Positions 44,601 to 53,922 of a stretch of 64,000 nt of DNA are shown piece by piece. Location of the stretch: positions 550,001-614,000 of the forward strand of contig JACKNM010000003.1 of assembly GCA_024234875.1 (NCBI GenBank), read 5' to 3'. The notes beneath the pieces are model-generated. The model was not told the origin of the DNA, did not search any database, and saw only the letters and a program-made list of their open reading frames with translations. Origin of the DNA: Ectothiorhodospiraceae bacterium (lineage in GTDB: Bacteria; Pseudomonadota; Gammaproteobacteria; HK1). How positions within the stretch are numbered: position 1 is the first letter of the stretch; each line of letters starts with the position of its first letter. The position numbers were made by a program, and so were the translations under genes.

Positions 44601-44852
44601 AACCGCCAGCGCCCGGAGAGCGCGAGCGGGGTGATCTTCATGACGTTGGAGGACGAGACCGGCCACGTGAACCTGGTGCTGTGGCCGTGGGTGGTCGAGC
44701 GCCAGCGTCGCGAGGTGCTCGGCGCGCGACTGCTCGCGGTGCACGGCACCGTGCAGCGCGAGGGCGAGGTGGTGCACCTGGTGGCCGGTCGTCTCGACGA
44801 CTTGACCCACCTCCTCGGCGCGCTCGAGACCCGATCACGGGATTTCGGGTAG
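41673..44852 (+). CDS. dnaE2: Error-prone DNA polymerase DnaE2
   Basis: The 1059-residue (from ATG 41673) polymerase has a PHP N-terminal domain (YAELHTFSCFTFLQGASHPEE), the catalytic region with the Asp pair in PPDIDVDFEHERREEV, an HhH region and a C-terminal OB fold (from about VNRQRPES). DnaE2 extends past lesions after DNA damage. The nominal ATG lies inside the LexA box, so the true start may be GTG at 41703 or 41706; no ribosome site settles it. imuA, imuB and lexA are not adjacent, unlike the classical cassette. Confidence 0.92.
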   Translation: MSIQYPGHLPVVDQSTPPGYAELHTFSCFTFLQGASHPEELVARARALGYTALALTDECSLAGAVRAHLAAREAGLALIHGTTVALETGGAGPSPGGGASRLVLLATDRVGWGQVSALVTRGRRAAEKGTYRLTHADLDAAALDHCLALLVPAEDAASKTREHQARWLAERFPGRGWLGVELLRGADDAGWLAMLEHAGDRAGLPRVAVGGARMHARGRRALHDLLGAIRIGCTVAEAGRRLAPSGERHLRSRAALAHLYPATLLAETLVVAERCRFSLDALRYEYPRELVPAGTTATEHLRALTEAGMRARWPDGAPSRVRTLIEHELALIAELGYEAYFLTVHDLVRFARERGILCQGRGSAANSAVCFCLGITEVDPARMEMLFERFISRERNEPPDIDVDFEHERREEVIQYIYRKYGRDRAALAATVITYRPRSAVRDVGKALGLSLAQVDRLARSMAWWDRGQVLDERLRELGFDPRNPVMRRLVVLVETLVGFPRHLSQHTGGFVIARDALHALVPIENAAMAERTVIQWDKDDLDALGLLKVDVLALGMLTAIRKALDLVAEHRGRRLTMAEVPAEDPDVYRMIQRADTVGVFQIESRAQMAMLPRMRPRTFYDLVIEVAIVRPGPIQGGMVHPYLRRRAGTEPVTYPSEAVRGVLERTLGVPIFQEQVMQLAVVAAGFTPGEADGLRRAMAAWRRRGSLGPFEERLIGGMRDRGYGEDFARRIFEQIKGFGEYGFPESHAASFALLVYVSAWLKCHEPAVFVCAMLNSQPLGFYAPAQLVRDAREHGVEVRPVDVTSSDWDCTLEPVDGGALALRLGLRMVKGLAQASGTRIVAARVASSEGGSTLVDVQDLARRAGLDRGDLARLADAGALAALAGHRHRAWWSVAGVEAPSPLLEAPRFAEGDPLLRRPTEGQDLVADYRALGLSLGRHPLALLRSALARRRLIPARELNARGHGSFARTAGVVINRQRPESASGVIFMTLEDETGHVNLVLWPWVVERQRREVLGARLLAVHGTVQREGEVVHLVAGRLDDLTHLLGALETRSRDFG

Positions 44853-44887
44853 CGGCGGCCGAGGCCGCGTACCGAGGGGACTGGCAC

Positions 44888-44937
44888 CCCACGGGTGGGG
44901 ATCGGACCCCGTGCCCACGGGCGGGGATGGGACCCCG
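44888..44937. repeat. Two copies of a 24-bp repeat with hairpins
   Basis: Units at 44888-44911 and 44914-44937 differ at two of 24 bases. The first makes a CCCCAC/GTGGGG hairpin and the second a GGCGGGG/CCCCGCC hairpin. They sit between the convergent dnaE2 and diguanylate cyclase genes and may be a bidirectional terminator. Their form resembles dispersed GTAGGGGCG-type repeats of other bacteria; copy number elsewhere is unknown. Confidence 0.6.
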
Positions 44938-44940
44938 CCC

Positions 44941-47055
44941 CTACGACGCCACGCGTACCGCGCCGCGGCCCGCGTGCTTGGCCGCGTAGCACGCGCGATC
45001 GGCCTTCGCCAGCAGGTCCTGGACGTTCTCGGCGTGGCCGGTGAGTGAGACCACGCCGATGCTCACGCCGATCTGGATCTCGTGGTCGTGCCAGCGGAAA
45101 CGGAACGCCTGAACCGCCTCGCACAGACCCCGCGCGGAGCGCACCGCGTGCTCGAGCGGGCAGTGCTCCATCAACAACCCGAACTCGTCGCCGCCCAGTC
45201 GTCCCACCGTGTCTCGGCCGCGCACGCGCTCGCGCAGCATCGCGGCCAGCTCCTCGAGCAATCGGTCGCCGGCGGCGTGCCCGAAGCGGTCGTTGACCTG
45301 CTTGAAGTGGTCGAGGTCGAGGTAGCACAGCACGTGCTCGCCCGCGCCCTTGCGGCTGGCGTCGAGTGCCCGCGCCAGGCGCGCCTGGAACTCGCGTCGG
45401 TTGACCAGCCCGGTCAGCGCGTCGTGGCGCGCCTCCCACGCCATGCGTCGCGCATCGAGGCGCGCCCGGGTCACGTCGCGCCCGGTGCCCCGGTAGCCCA
45501 GGAAGCGACCATCGTCGCTGTGGAAGGGGCGCCCGCTCAGGCTGAACACCCGCAGGCTGCTGTCGTGCCGGGTGTGCTCGACCTCCATGTTCTCGAACGG
45601 CTGTCGCTCGCGCAGCGAGCGCATGAACTCCTCGTGCTGCTCCGGCTCGACCCCGAAGATCCGCAACGCCTCGTGTGCTTCCAGCCCCATCAGCTTCGAG
45701 CGCGGCACACCGGTCACCTGCTCGTAGCGCTCCGACAGGTAGGTGAAGCGCAGACCCTCGTCGAGCTCCCAGAACCAGTCGGCCGCGGTCTCCGCGAAAT
45801 CCCGGAAGCGCGACTCGCTGTGGGCGAGCGCCTGCTCGCGCAGCTTGAGCATCGTGATGTCGCTCACCACCATCACCGTCGATCCGTCGGCCGCCCGGTG
45901 CTCACGGACCTGCTGCCAGATCCCGCCCGACCGACGAAGCTCGAACGGCTCGGTCGGCTGCGCGCGACGGGCGAGGCGCTCGACCAGCCATTCGTCCTCG
46001 CGCCCGCGAGCCTCGACGATCTCGCCGCGCGCGAGCATTGCGCGCAGCAGGGTCTCGAAGCCCACCCCTGGCTCGAGCAGGTGGGCGACCGCCGGGTTGA
46101 TCTGGTACCGATACGTGCTGTTGCAGGTGACCAGGCGATCGCTCGCGTCGAACAGGGCGTAGCCGTCCGAGATGTGCTCCAGCGCCTGCACGAAGCGTTG
46201 CTCGGCCGCTCGCGCGCGCTCGGCGGCGGCGATCTCGCGCGTGACGTCGGCGCCGGTCCCGCGATAGCCGCGAAAACGCCCCGCGGCGTCGTAGATCGGC
46301 AGGCCGTTGATCTTGACGTGGCGGGGCGTGCCGGACGGGTCGTGTAGGCGGTAGACGAAGTCGCGGAACGGGCGCCGGTTGCGCAGATCCTCGACGTGGC
46401 GGATCCACATCAGGCGCATCTCGCGCGTCGTGTGCTCGACGCCCATCAGCGCCAGCTCGAACCGGGTCTTGCCGTAGGCGCTGACGCAGGGGATGCCGGT
46501 GACCTCCTCGAATCGCTCGGAGATGTAGGTGAAGCGCAGCTGCTCGTCCAGCTCCCAGAACCAGTCGCCGGCGGAGCGGGTGAAATCGCGGAATCGCAGC
46601 TCGCTCTCGCGCAGCGCCGCCTCGACTCGGGAACGCTCGGTGGCGTCGGTGATGGTGGTGTAGATCGCCGGGGCGCCTTCCCAGTCGATACGCGCGCTGG
46701 CGCCGTCGACGGTCACCACACGCCCGTCACGGCGTACCACGTCGAACTGGTAGAGGGTGGGGGCCTCGGCACCGCGCATCCGTGCATCACGGTAGTTGCG
46801 CAGACGGGTGCGATCGTGGGCGGCGATCAATCCGGCGATGCTCGGTAGCGCGACCACCTCGTGCGGTCCGTCGAATCCGAGCAGGGCGGCGTAGGCCTGG
46901 TTGCAGTAGAGCGCGCGCCAGTCGCGGTGGATCACGACGCCGTGGATCATGCCCTCGACGAGATCGTGGAACGCCTGCGCGTGCGAGCCGCCGTCCGGCC
47001 CCTCGGCGTCGCGTCCGGTCCCGTTCGGGCCATCGCTCGGCGGTTTCACTGACAA
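44941..47055 (-). CDS. Four-PAS diguanylate cyclase
   Basis: The 704-residue protein has four PAS domains followed by a GGDEF domain. GGDEF is intact (GRLGGDEFGLL) with an RxxD I-site (RGRD) five residues before it, so the enzyme makes cyclic di-GMP and is product-inhibited. PAS2 and PAS4 are near-copies (both contain DWFWELDE and FTYxSERxExVTG). No membrane helix is seen. Reading starts at TTG 47055, six nt after GAGGAG; GTG 47049 is the alternative, and the ORF's upstream ATG at 47319 lacks a ribosome site. Confidence 0.88.
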   Translation of the reverse strand: MSVKPPSDGPNGTGRDAEGPDGGSHAQAFHDLVEGMIHGVVIHRDWRALYCNQAYAALLGFDGPHEVVALPSIAGLIAAHDRTRLRNYRDARMRGAEAPTLYQFDVVRRDGRVVTVDGASARIDWEGAPAIYTTITDATERSRVEAALRESELRFRDFTRSAGDWFWELDEQLRFTYISERFEEVTGIPCVSAYGKTRFELALMGVEHTTREMRLMWIRHVEDLRNRRPFRDFVYRLHDPSGTPRHVKINGLPIYDAAGRFRGYRGTGADVTREIAAAERARAAEQRFVQALEHISDGYALFDASDRLVTCNSTYRYQINPAVAHLLEPGVGFETLLRAMLARGEIVEARGREDEWLVERLARRAQPTEPFELRRSGGIWQQVREHRAADGSTVMVVSDITMLKLREQALAHSESRFRDFAETAADWFWELDEGLRFTYLSERYEQVTGVPRSKLMGLEAHEALRIFGVEPEQHEEFMRSLRERQPFENMEVEHTRHDSSLRVFSLSGRPFHSDDGRFLGYRGTGRDVTRARLDARRMAWEARHDALTGLVNRREFQARLARALDASRKGAGEHVLCYLDLDHFKQVNDRFGHAAGDRLLEELAAMLRERVRGRDTVGRLGGDEFGLLMEHCPLEHAVRSARGLCEAVQAFRFRWHDHEIQIGVSIGVVSLTGHAENVQDLLAKADRACYAAKHAGRGAVRVAS

Positions 47056-47299
47056 CGAATGCTCCTCGCTCTGCCCGTGCGCGCTCTCGTCATCGGGCCC
47101 GCCACGCCACTGCGGCCGAGCCGCCGTTGGCGCGGCCGCGCTCGGCCACCCGCCGACAGCGTCGATTCTAGTCCCTCCGCCGTGCGATTCGACGTGCTCG
47201 GCCGAGCGCGGTGGTTGGAGTAGGCTGTTGCGGCGCGGTCCTCGGGTCGTCACCAGTGACCTCGCCGCGTGGTCGAAGGCCGTGTCCCCGGAGGAACCC

Positions 47300-47608
47300 A
47301 TGCTCGAGCTGCGGCCCAACTGCGAATGCTGCGACCGCGACCTGCCACCGGACTCGGAGGCGGCGCGGATCTGCAGCTACGAATGCACGTTCTGCGCCGA
47401 CTGCGTCGCCGACGTGCTCCACGACGTCTGCCCGAACTGCGGCGGCGGTTTCGCGCCACGGCCGGTCCGCCCACGCACCGCCCGCCGCGCCGGGGTGTCG
47501 CTGGCCCACCACCCGGCCTCGACGCGACGCGTCTCGCTCAAGTACCCCGCGGACGACATCGCCAGGCTGGTGGCCGAGGTGCGAGCGATCCCGCCGCGAG
47601 AACGGTGA
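47300..47608 (+). CDS. DUF1272 zinc-ribbon protein
   Basis: The 102-residue protein begins LELRPNCECCDRDLPPDS and contains eight clustered Cys (CECC, CSYECTFC, CADC, CPNC) typical of DUF1272, a zinc-binding family of unknown role. GAGGAACCC precedes the ATG at 47300. The C-terminal third is basic. The next gene begins 8 nt after its stop, so the two are likely co-transcribed. Confidence 0.85.
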   Translation: MLELRPNCECCDRDLPPDSEAARICSYECTFCADCVADVLHDVCPNCGGGFAPRPVRPRTARRAGVSLAHHPASTRRVSLKYPADDIARLVAEVRAIPPRER

Positions 47609-47615
47609 GCCTCGG

Positions 47616-48602
47616 GTGCTGATTCGCCCCCTCGATGCCGCCGATGCCGGTGCCTTCCAGGCGCTGCGGCTGCGTGGCCTGCGGGAGTGCCCGAGCGCCT
47701 TCGCCTCGAGCGAGGCGGAGGAGCGCGACCTCGGCCTCGACCTCGTCGCCCGCCGTCTGGTCCCCGAGGCCGGGCGGTTGGTGCTCGGGGCGTTCGAGCG
47801 CGGGGCGCTGGTCGGACAGCTCGGCCTGGTCCGCGAGCATCACCACAAGCTCGCCCACAAGGCCTTCCTCTGGGGCATGTACGTGGCGCCGGAGGCCCGC
47901 GGTCGTGGCGCGGCGAGGGCGTTGATGACCGCCGCGCTCGCGCACGCGCGCTCGATGCCCGGCCTGCGTCAGGTCTACCTCGGGGTCAATGCCAGCAACG
48001 TGCCCGCGCTCGCGCTCTATCGTGGCCTCGGCTTCGAGGTGTTCGGGCGCGAGCCGGGCTGCATGCTGGTCGACGGCGAGCTCCACGACGAGCTGCACAT
48101 GATGGCGCGGCTGGTGCCCGTCACCGCCGTGGCCGGTGGCCCGGTGACGCGGGCGGCCATTCGTCGCTGCACCTCGACCGACACACCCGGGTGGCTCGAG
48201 CAGCGGACGGCGCTGTGGCCCGAGTGCTCGCGCGACCAGCACCTGGCGGAGATGGCGGCGTGGCTCGACGACCCCGAGCGTCGCATCGCCCTGGTCGCGC
48301 CGGGCGACGACGGGGTGGCCATCGGCTTCGCCGAGGCGTCGGTCCGCCACGAGCCGGTCATCGGCGCCACCACCACCCCGGTCGGCTTTCTCGAGGGCAT
48401 CCACGTCGCGCCGGGTTGGCGCCGGCGCGGGGTGGCGCGCCGGCTGGTGGCGGCGGTCGAGGACTGGGCCGTCGCCCGCGGCTGTCGCGAGCTCGTCTCG
48501 GACGCCGCTCCCGACAACGCGGCGAGCCACGACTTCCACCGCGCCGCCGGCTTCGTCGAGACCGAGCGCTGCGTGCTCTTCTCCCGCCGGCTCGAGCCCT
48601 GA
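47616..48602 (+). CDS. Tandem GNAT acetyltransferase
   Basis: The 328-residue protein is a fusion of two GNAT domains. Domain 1 (residues 1-160) has MYVAPEARGRGAARAL, the acetyl-CoA pyrophosphate loop. Domain 2 (165-328) has IHVAPGWRRRGVARRLV and resembles AAC(6')-like acetyltransferases. It starts with GTG at 47616, with a GTG further left lying out of frame. Substrates are unknown. Two GNAT domains usually act on a small molecule or protein N-terminus. Confidence 0.85.
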   Translation: MLIRPLDAADAGAFQALRLRGLRECPSAFASSEAEERDLGLDLVARRLVPEAGRLVLGAFERGALVGQLGLVREHHHKLAHKAFLWGMYVAPEARGRGAARALMTAALAHARSMPGLRQVYLGVNASNVPALALYRGLGFEVFGREPGCMLVDGELHDELHMMARLVPVTAVAGGPVTRAAIRRCTSTDTPGWLEQRTALWPECSRDQHLAEMAAWLDDPERRIALVAPGDDGVAIGFAEASVRHEPVIGATTTPVGFLEGIHVAPGWRRRGVARRLVAAVEDWAVARGCRELVSDAAPDNAASHDFHRAAGFVETERCVLFSRRLEP

Positions 48603-48624
48603 GCGGGATCGAGGCCGCGTCGGC

Positions 48625-50340
48625 TCAGCGCGGACGGTCGCCGTCGCGCAGGAAGTCGAAGTCGCACCCGCGGTCGGCCTGCTCGACGTGGTCGAGGAAC
48701 AGCTTCAGGTAGCCGCGGTGCGCACCGGGAGGTCGGGGTGGCGGCTGCCACGCGGCGCGCCGCGCCGCGAGCTCGTCCTCGGAGACCAGGAGCTCCAGCG
48801 TCCGCTGCGGGACGTCGAGGCGGATTCGGTCGCCGGTGCGCACCAGCGCGAGCGGGCCGCCGGCGGCCGACTCGGGGCAGGCGTGGAGCACGATGGTGCC
48901 GAAGGCGGTGCCGCTCATGCGGGCGTCGGAGATGCGCACCATGTCCTTCACGCCCGCCGCCGCGAGCTTGCGCGGGATCGGAATGTAGCCGGACTCGGGC
49001 ATGCCCGGCGCGCCCCGCGGGCCGGCGTTGCGCAACACCAGCACGTCCTCGGCGGTGACGTCGAGGTCCGGGTCGTCGACGCGGTTGGTGAGGTCCTCCA
49101 TCGAGTCGAAGACCACCGCGCGGCCCGTATGGACCAGCAACGCCTCGGTCGCCGCCGCGTGCTTGATCACCGCACCGCCGGGGACGAGGTTCCCGCGCAG
49201 GATGGCCATCCCACCGTGGGGCCGCAGCGGCCGATTGCGCGGGCGCACGACGTGCTGCTCGAACGGCGGTGGTGCTCGGTCGAGGTCCTCGCCGAGGGTG
49301 CGGCCGGTGACGGTGATGCAGGAGAGATCCAGGAGGTCTCGGATCTCGCGCAGGATCGGGGCCAGCCCGCCGGCCTTGTACAGATCCTCCATGTAGTGCT
49401 CGCCGGAGGGCTTCAGGTCGACCAGCACCGGGGTCTCGCGACCGATGGCGTCGAACGCCTCGAGGTCGAGTGGGATGCCGAGCCGACCGGCGACCGCGGC
49501 GAGGTGCACGAGGCCGTTGGTGGAGCCTCCGACCGCCTGCAGCACGGTCAGCGCGTTGCCGAGCGAGGCGGGGTTGATGACCTGCGACGGCCGCAATCCC
49601 TCGCGCGCGAGCTCGACCGCGCGCGTCCCGGAGCGCTCGGCGTGGCGCATGCGGTCGGCCAGCGTCGCCGGGATGGCGGCGCCGCCCGGCAGCATCATGC
49701 CCATCGCCTCGGTCACCAGGGCCATCGTGCTCGCGGTGCCCATCACGCAGCAGGTGCCGGCCGAGGGCACGAGCTGGTCGGTGATGGCGTCGATCTCCTC
49801 GGCGTCGATCTCCCCGGCGCGGTGCTTGCCCCACAGCCGTCGGCAGTCGGTGCACGCGCCGAGGCGCTCGCCACGGTGCGAGCCGGTGCTCATCGGGCCG
49901 GTGACCACGGTGATCGCCGGGACGTCGGCGCTCGCCGCGCCCATCAGCAGCGCCGGCACCGTCTTGTCGCAGCCGCCGACCAGCACCACCGCGTCCATCG
50001 GCTGGGCGCGGATCATCTCCTCGACGTCCATCGACATCAGGTTGCGCAGGAACATGCTGGTCGGGTGGGCGAACGACTCGTGGAGCGAGATGGTCGGGAA
50101 CTGCACCGGCAGCCCGCCGGCGAGCATCACCCCGCGCTCGATCGCGGCCACCAGATCGGGCACCGTGCGGTGGCAGGCGTTGTAGCCGCTGAAGGTGTTG
50201 ACGACGCCGATGATCGGCCGCTCCAGAGCCTCGTCGGTGTAGCCCATCGCCTTGATGAAGGCCTTGCGCAGGTAGAGGGAGAAGCCCTCGTCCCCGTACC
50301 GCGTGAGCCCCTTGCGCATGCCCTTCGGCGTGTCCGCCAT
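48625..50340 (-). CDS. IlvD/Edd-family dehydratase
   Basis: The 571-residue Fe-S dehydratase has cysteine positions in GGCDKTVPA, GACTDC and TCCVMGTAST, and the Edd/IlvD end region (SGYIPIPRKLAAAG...ISDARMSGTAFGT). Length and the missing close ilv genes favour a sugar-acid (arabonate, xylonate or galactonate type) dehydratase over dihydroxy-acid dehydratase, but this is not decisive. The ATG at 50340 is chosen because it matches the family start. It faces away from the transpeptidase gene. Confidence 0.85.
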   Translation of the reverse strand: MADTPKGMRKGLTRYGDEGFSLYLRKAFIKAMGYTDEALERPIIGVVNTFSGYNACHRTVPDLVAAIERGVMLAGGLPVQFPTISLHESFAHPTSMFLRNLMSMDVEEMIRAQPMDAVVLVGGCDKTVPALLMGAASADVPAITVVTGPMSTGSHRGERLGACTDCRRLWGKHRAGEIDAEEIDAITDQLVPSAGTCCVMGTASTMALVTEAMGMMLPGGAAIPATLADRMRHAERSGTRAVELAREGLRPSQVINPASLGNALTVLQAVGGSTNGLVHLAAVAGRLGIPLDLEAFDAIGRETPVLVDLKPSGEHYMEDLYKAGGLAPILREIRDLLDLSCITVTGRTLGEDLDRAPPPFEQHVVRPRNRPLRPHGGMAILRGNLVPGGAVIKHAAATEALLVHTGRAVVFDSMEDLTNRVDDPDLDVTAEDVLVLRNAGPRGAPGMPESGYIPIPRKLAAAGVKDMVRISDARMSGTAFGTIVLHACPESAAGGPLALVRTGDRIRLDVPQRTLELLVSEDELAARRAAWQPPPRPPGAHRGYLKLFLDHVEQADRGCDFDFLRDGDRPR

Positions 50341-50579
50341 GCCCGTCCCCCCGGCCTCTCGGTGATGCGCGCACTGTCGCACATTCGGCGCGTGGTGTTG
50401 ATAGCGCCGGCCGACGCGCTTCCGAAATCTCGCCGGTGACGGTACCGTTGCCGCCTCGGATCGACGCCGGGCGTGGGTGCTCGCGCCGGTCCTACGTGCG
50501 TCCGTCGCCCGGCCCGCTCGGCGGCGCGCCCGTTCACGTAGCCGGTGTCGAAACCCTGGAGCCCCTGGAGAGCCGCCGA

Positions 50580-52184
50580 ATGAGCCTGGTCAACTACCCC
50601 TATCCCTCCCGGCGCAGCGCGCTGCTCGCCGCCAATGGCGTGGTCGCGACCAGCCAGCCGCTCGCCGCCCAGGCCGGGCTCGCGGTGCTGCAGCGCGGTG
50701 GCAACGCGGTCGACGCCGCCATCGCCACCGCCGCCGCGCTCACGGTGCTCGAGCCGACCTCCAACGGCATCGGCTCCGATGCCTTCGCCCTGGTCTGGGA
50801 CGGCAAGAAGCTGCACGGGCTGAACGCGTCCGGGCGCTCGCCGGCGGCGACCGATCCGGAGCGGCTGCGCGCGGGCGGGGCGAAGGCGATGCCCCAGCGC
50901 GGTTGGGGGTCGGTCACCGTCCCCGGCGCGCCGGCGGCATGGGGCGACCTCCAGGCGCGCTTCGGAAGGCTGGAGCTCGCCACGCTGCTCGAGCCGGCGA
51001 TCACCTACGCGCGCGACGGCTTTCCGGTGTCCCCGGTGATCTCGCGGCTGTGGGCCCGCGCCACGCCGCAGTTCCACGCCATCGCCGAGGCCGGCGTCGC
51101 GCCCTGGCGTGACGTGTTCACCCCGAGCGGCCGACCGCCGGAGGCCGGCGAGCGCTGGTCGAGCCGCGGCCACGCCGCATGCCTCACCGCGCTCGCCGAG
51201 CGCGGGGTGCGGGATTTCTACGAGGGCAGCGTGGCCGAGGGCATCGCCGCCTTCGCGGCACGCAGCGGCGGCATCCTCACCCTCGACGACCTCGCCGCGC
51301 ACGCGAACGAGTGGGTCGAGCCGATCGGGGTCGACTACCGTGGCCACACGGTGTGGGAAATCCCACCCAACGGGCAGGGCATCGCGGCGCTGATGGCGCT
51401 CGGCATGGTCGAGCACACGGACATGGCGAGCCACCCCCACGGCTCGAACGAGGCCTGGCACCGCCAGATCGAGGCGATGAAGCTCGCCTTCGCCGACGCT
51501 TACCGATACGTCGCCGATCAGGAGCACGCAGAGGTCCCGGTGGCCGGGATGCTGTCGCGCGACTATCTGGCCGCGCGCGCCGCGAGCATCGGTGACCGCG
51601 CCGCCGATCCGGGCCCCGGCGAGCCACCGCGTGGTGGCACGGTGTATCTCTGCACCGCCGACCGCGACGGCATGATGGTGAGCTTCATCCAGTCCAACTA
51701 CATGGGGTTCGGCAGCGGCGTGGTGGTGCCGGAGCTCGGGGTCTCGTTCCAGAACCGCGGTGCCGGCTTCGTGCTCGATCCGGACCACCCCAACGTGGTC
51801 GCGCCGCGCAAGCGCCCGCGGCACACCATCATTCCCGGCTTCCTCACCCGCGGCGACGAGGCGATCGGTCCGTTCGGGGTCATGGGCGGGGAGATGCAGC
51901 CCCCCGGCCACCTGCAGGTGATGACCTCGATGCTCGACTGGGATCTCAACCCGCAGAGCGCGCTCGACGCGCCGCGCTGGTACTTCGCCGGCGGCAAGGC
52001 GATCCATCTCGAGCCGGGCACGCCGGCGGCGCGGGCCGACGCGCTGCGCGCCCTCGGCCACGAGGTGACGGTCGCGCCCGACGATCTCAGCTTCGGGCGC
52101 GGGCAGATCATCGTCCGGCTCGACAACGGCGTGTACGCGGCGGGCAGCGAGCCGCGGACCGACGGTGCGGCGGTCGGCTGGTGA
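50580..52184 (+). CDS. Gamma-glutamyltransferase-family hydrolase
   Basis: The 534-residue Ntn-hydrolase has the autoprocessing nucleophile T354 in RGGTVYLC, and a later GFGSGVVVPELGVSFQNRG region that shapes the active site. It lacks a signal peptide, unlike E. coli GGT, so it may be cytoplasmic and act on glutathione-like or acyl-amino compounds. GGAGAG lies 7 nt before the ATG at 50580. It is separated from the dehydratase by 239 bp of divergent space. Confidence 0.88.
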   Translation: MSLVNYPYPSRRSALLAANGVVATSQPLAAQAGLAVLQRGGNAVDAAIATAAALTVLEPTSNGIGSDAFALVWDGKKLHGLNASGRSPAATDPERLRAGGAKAMPQRGWGSVTVPGAPAAWGDLQARFGRLELATLLEPAITYARDGFPVSPVISRLWARATPQFHAIAEAGVAPWRDVFTPSGRPPEAGERWSSRGHAACLTALAERGVRDFYEGSVAEGIAAFAARSGGILTLDDLAAHANEWVEPIGVDYRGHTVWEIPPNGQGIAALMALGMVEHTDMASHPHGSNEAWHRQIEAMKLAFADAYRYVADQEHAEVPVAGMLSRDYLAARAASIGDRAADPGPGEPPRGGTVYLCTADRDGMMVSFIQSNYMGFGSGVVVPELGVSFQNRGAGFVLDPDHPNVVAPRKRPRHTIIPGFLTRGDEAIGPFGVMGGEMQPPGHLQVMTSMLDWDLNPQSALDAPRWYFAGGKAIHLEPGTPAARADALRALGHEVTVAPDDLSFGRGQIIVRLDNGVYAAGSEPRTDGAAVGW

Positions 52185-52207
52185 TCGGCGCCGGCCCGGC
52201 GGTGCGG

Positions 52208-52837
52208 CTACCGTGCCGCCGGGAGCTCCGCATGGAAGCGGCGCGAAAGGTTCATCAGCATCCCCGCGGTCGCACCCCAGATGTAGTGCGGCCCGTACTC
52301 GAACACGTAGTAGTGGCGGCGCACCCCGTCGCGGATCCGGAAATGGGTCTGGTGATTGCGCGGATCGAGGATGAAGGCGAGCGGCACCTCGAAGGCGTCC
52401 GCGACCTCGAACGGATCGAGAGTGAGGTCGAAGCCCGGGGTGACGAAGCCGACCACCGGGGTCACGCGGTAGGCGGTGACCGTCTCGTAGTCGTCGAGGC
52501 AGCCGACGACCTCCACGTAGCTCGCGTCGAGCCCGATCTCCTCCTCGGTCTCACGCAGCGCCGCGCCGACCGGGCCGTCGTCCTCGGGCTCGATGCGGCC
52601 GCCGGGGAAGCTCACCTGGCCGGGATGATGCTGGAGATGGTCGGTGCGCTGGGTGAGGAGCACGGTGAGGCCGTCGGGGTGCTCGACCAGGGGCACCAGC
52701 ACCGCCGCCGGGCGCAGCACGCGCTCGGCGCCCGGACGGCCGCCGGTCAGGTCGTAGTCGCTGGTCGGGGCCTGCGGTGCGGTGGCGGCGGCCGCTCCGG
52801 GCAATGGCAGCAGGGTGGGGAGGATTCGCTCGCGCAT
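52208..52837 (-). CDS. CoA-pyrophosphatase-type Nudix hydrolase
   Basis: The 209-residue protein shows the CoA-specific motif LLTQRTDHLQHHPGQVSFPGG just before the Nudix box (GGRIEPEDDGPVGAALRETEEEIG), as in NudL/YeaB. It cleaves CoA and derivatives. It converges with the transpeptidase gene (23 bp) and is divergent from the MoxR gene. Confidence 0.87.
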   Translation of the reverse strand: MRERILPTLLPLPGAAAATAPQAPTSDYDLTGGRPGAERVLRPAAVLVPLVEHPDGLTVLLTQRTDHLQHHPGQVSFPGGRIEPEDDGPVGAALRETEEEIGLDASYVEVVGCLDDYETVTAYRVTPVVGFVTPGFDLTLDPFEVADAFEVPLAFILDPRNHQTHFRIRDGVRRHYYVFEYGPHYIWGATAGMLMNLSRRFHAELPAAR

Positions 52838-52944
52838 CGGCCTCGGCTCGCGGGGCGCCGCCCGACCGAGGCGGCGCGGCCGATGTTAGCCGCGACCGCC
52901 GCCGGGTGCCACGCACGGGTCCGAGGCCAGGCGGGCTCGGGGCG

Positions 52945-53916
<972 letters not shown>

Positions 53917-53922
53917 CAGGTG

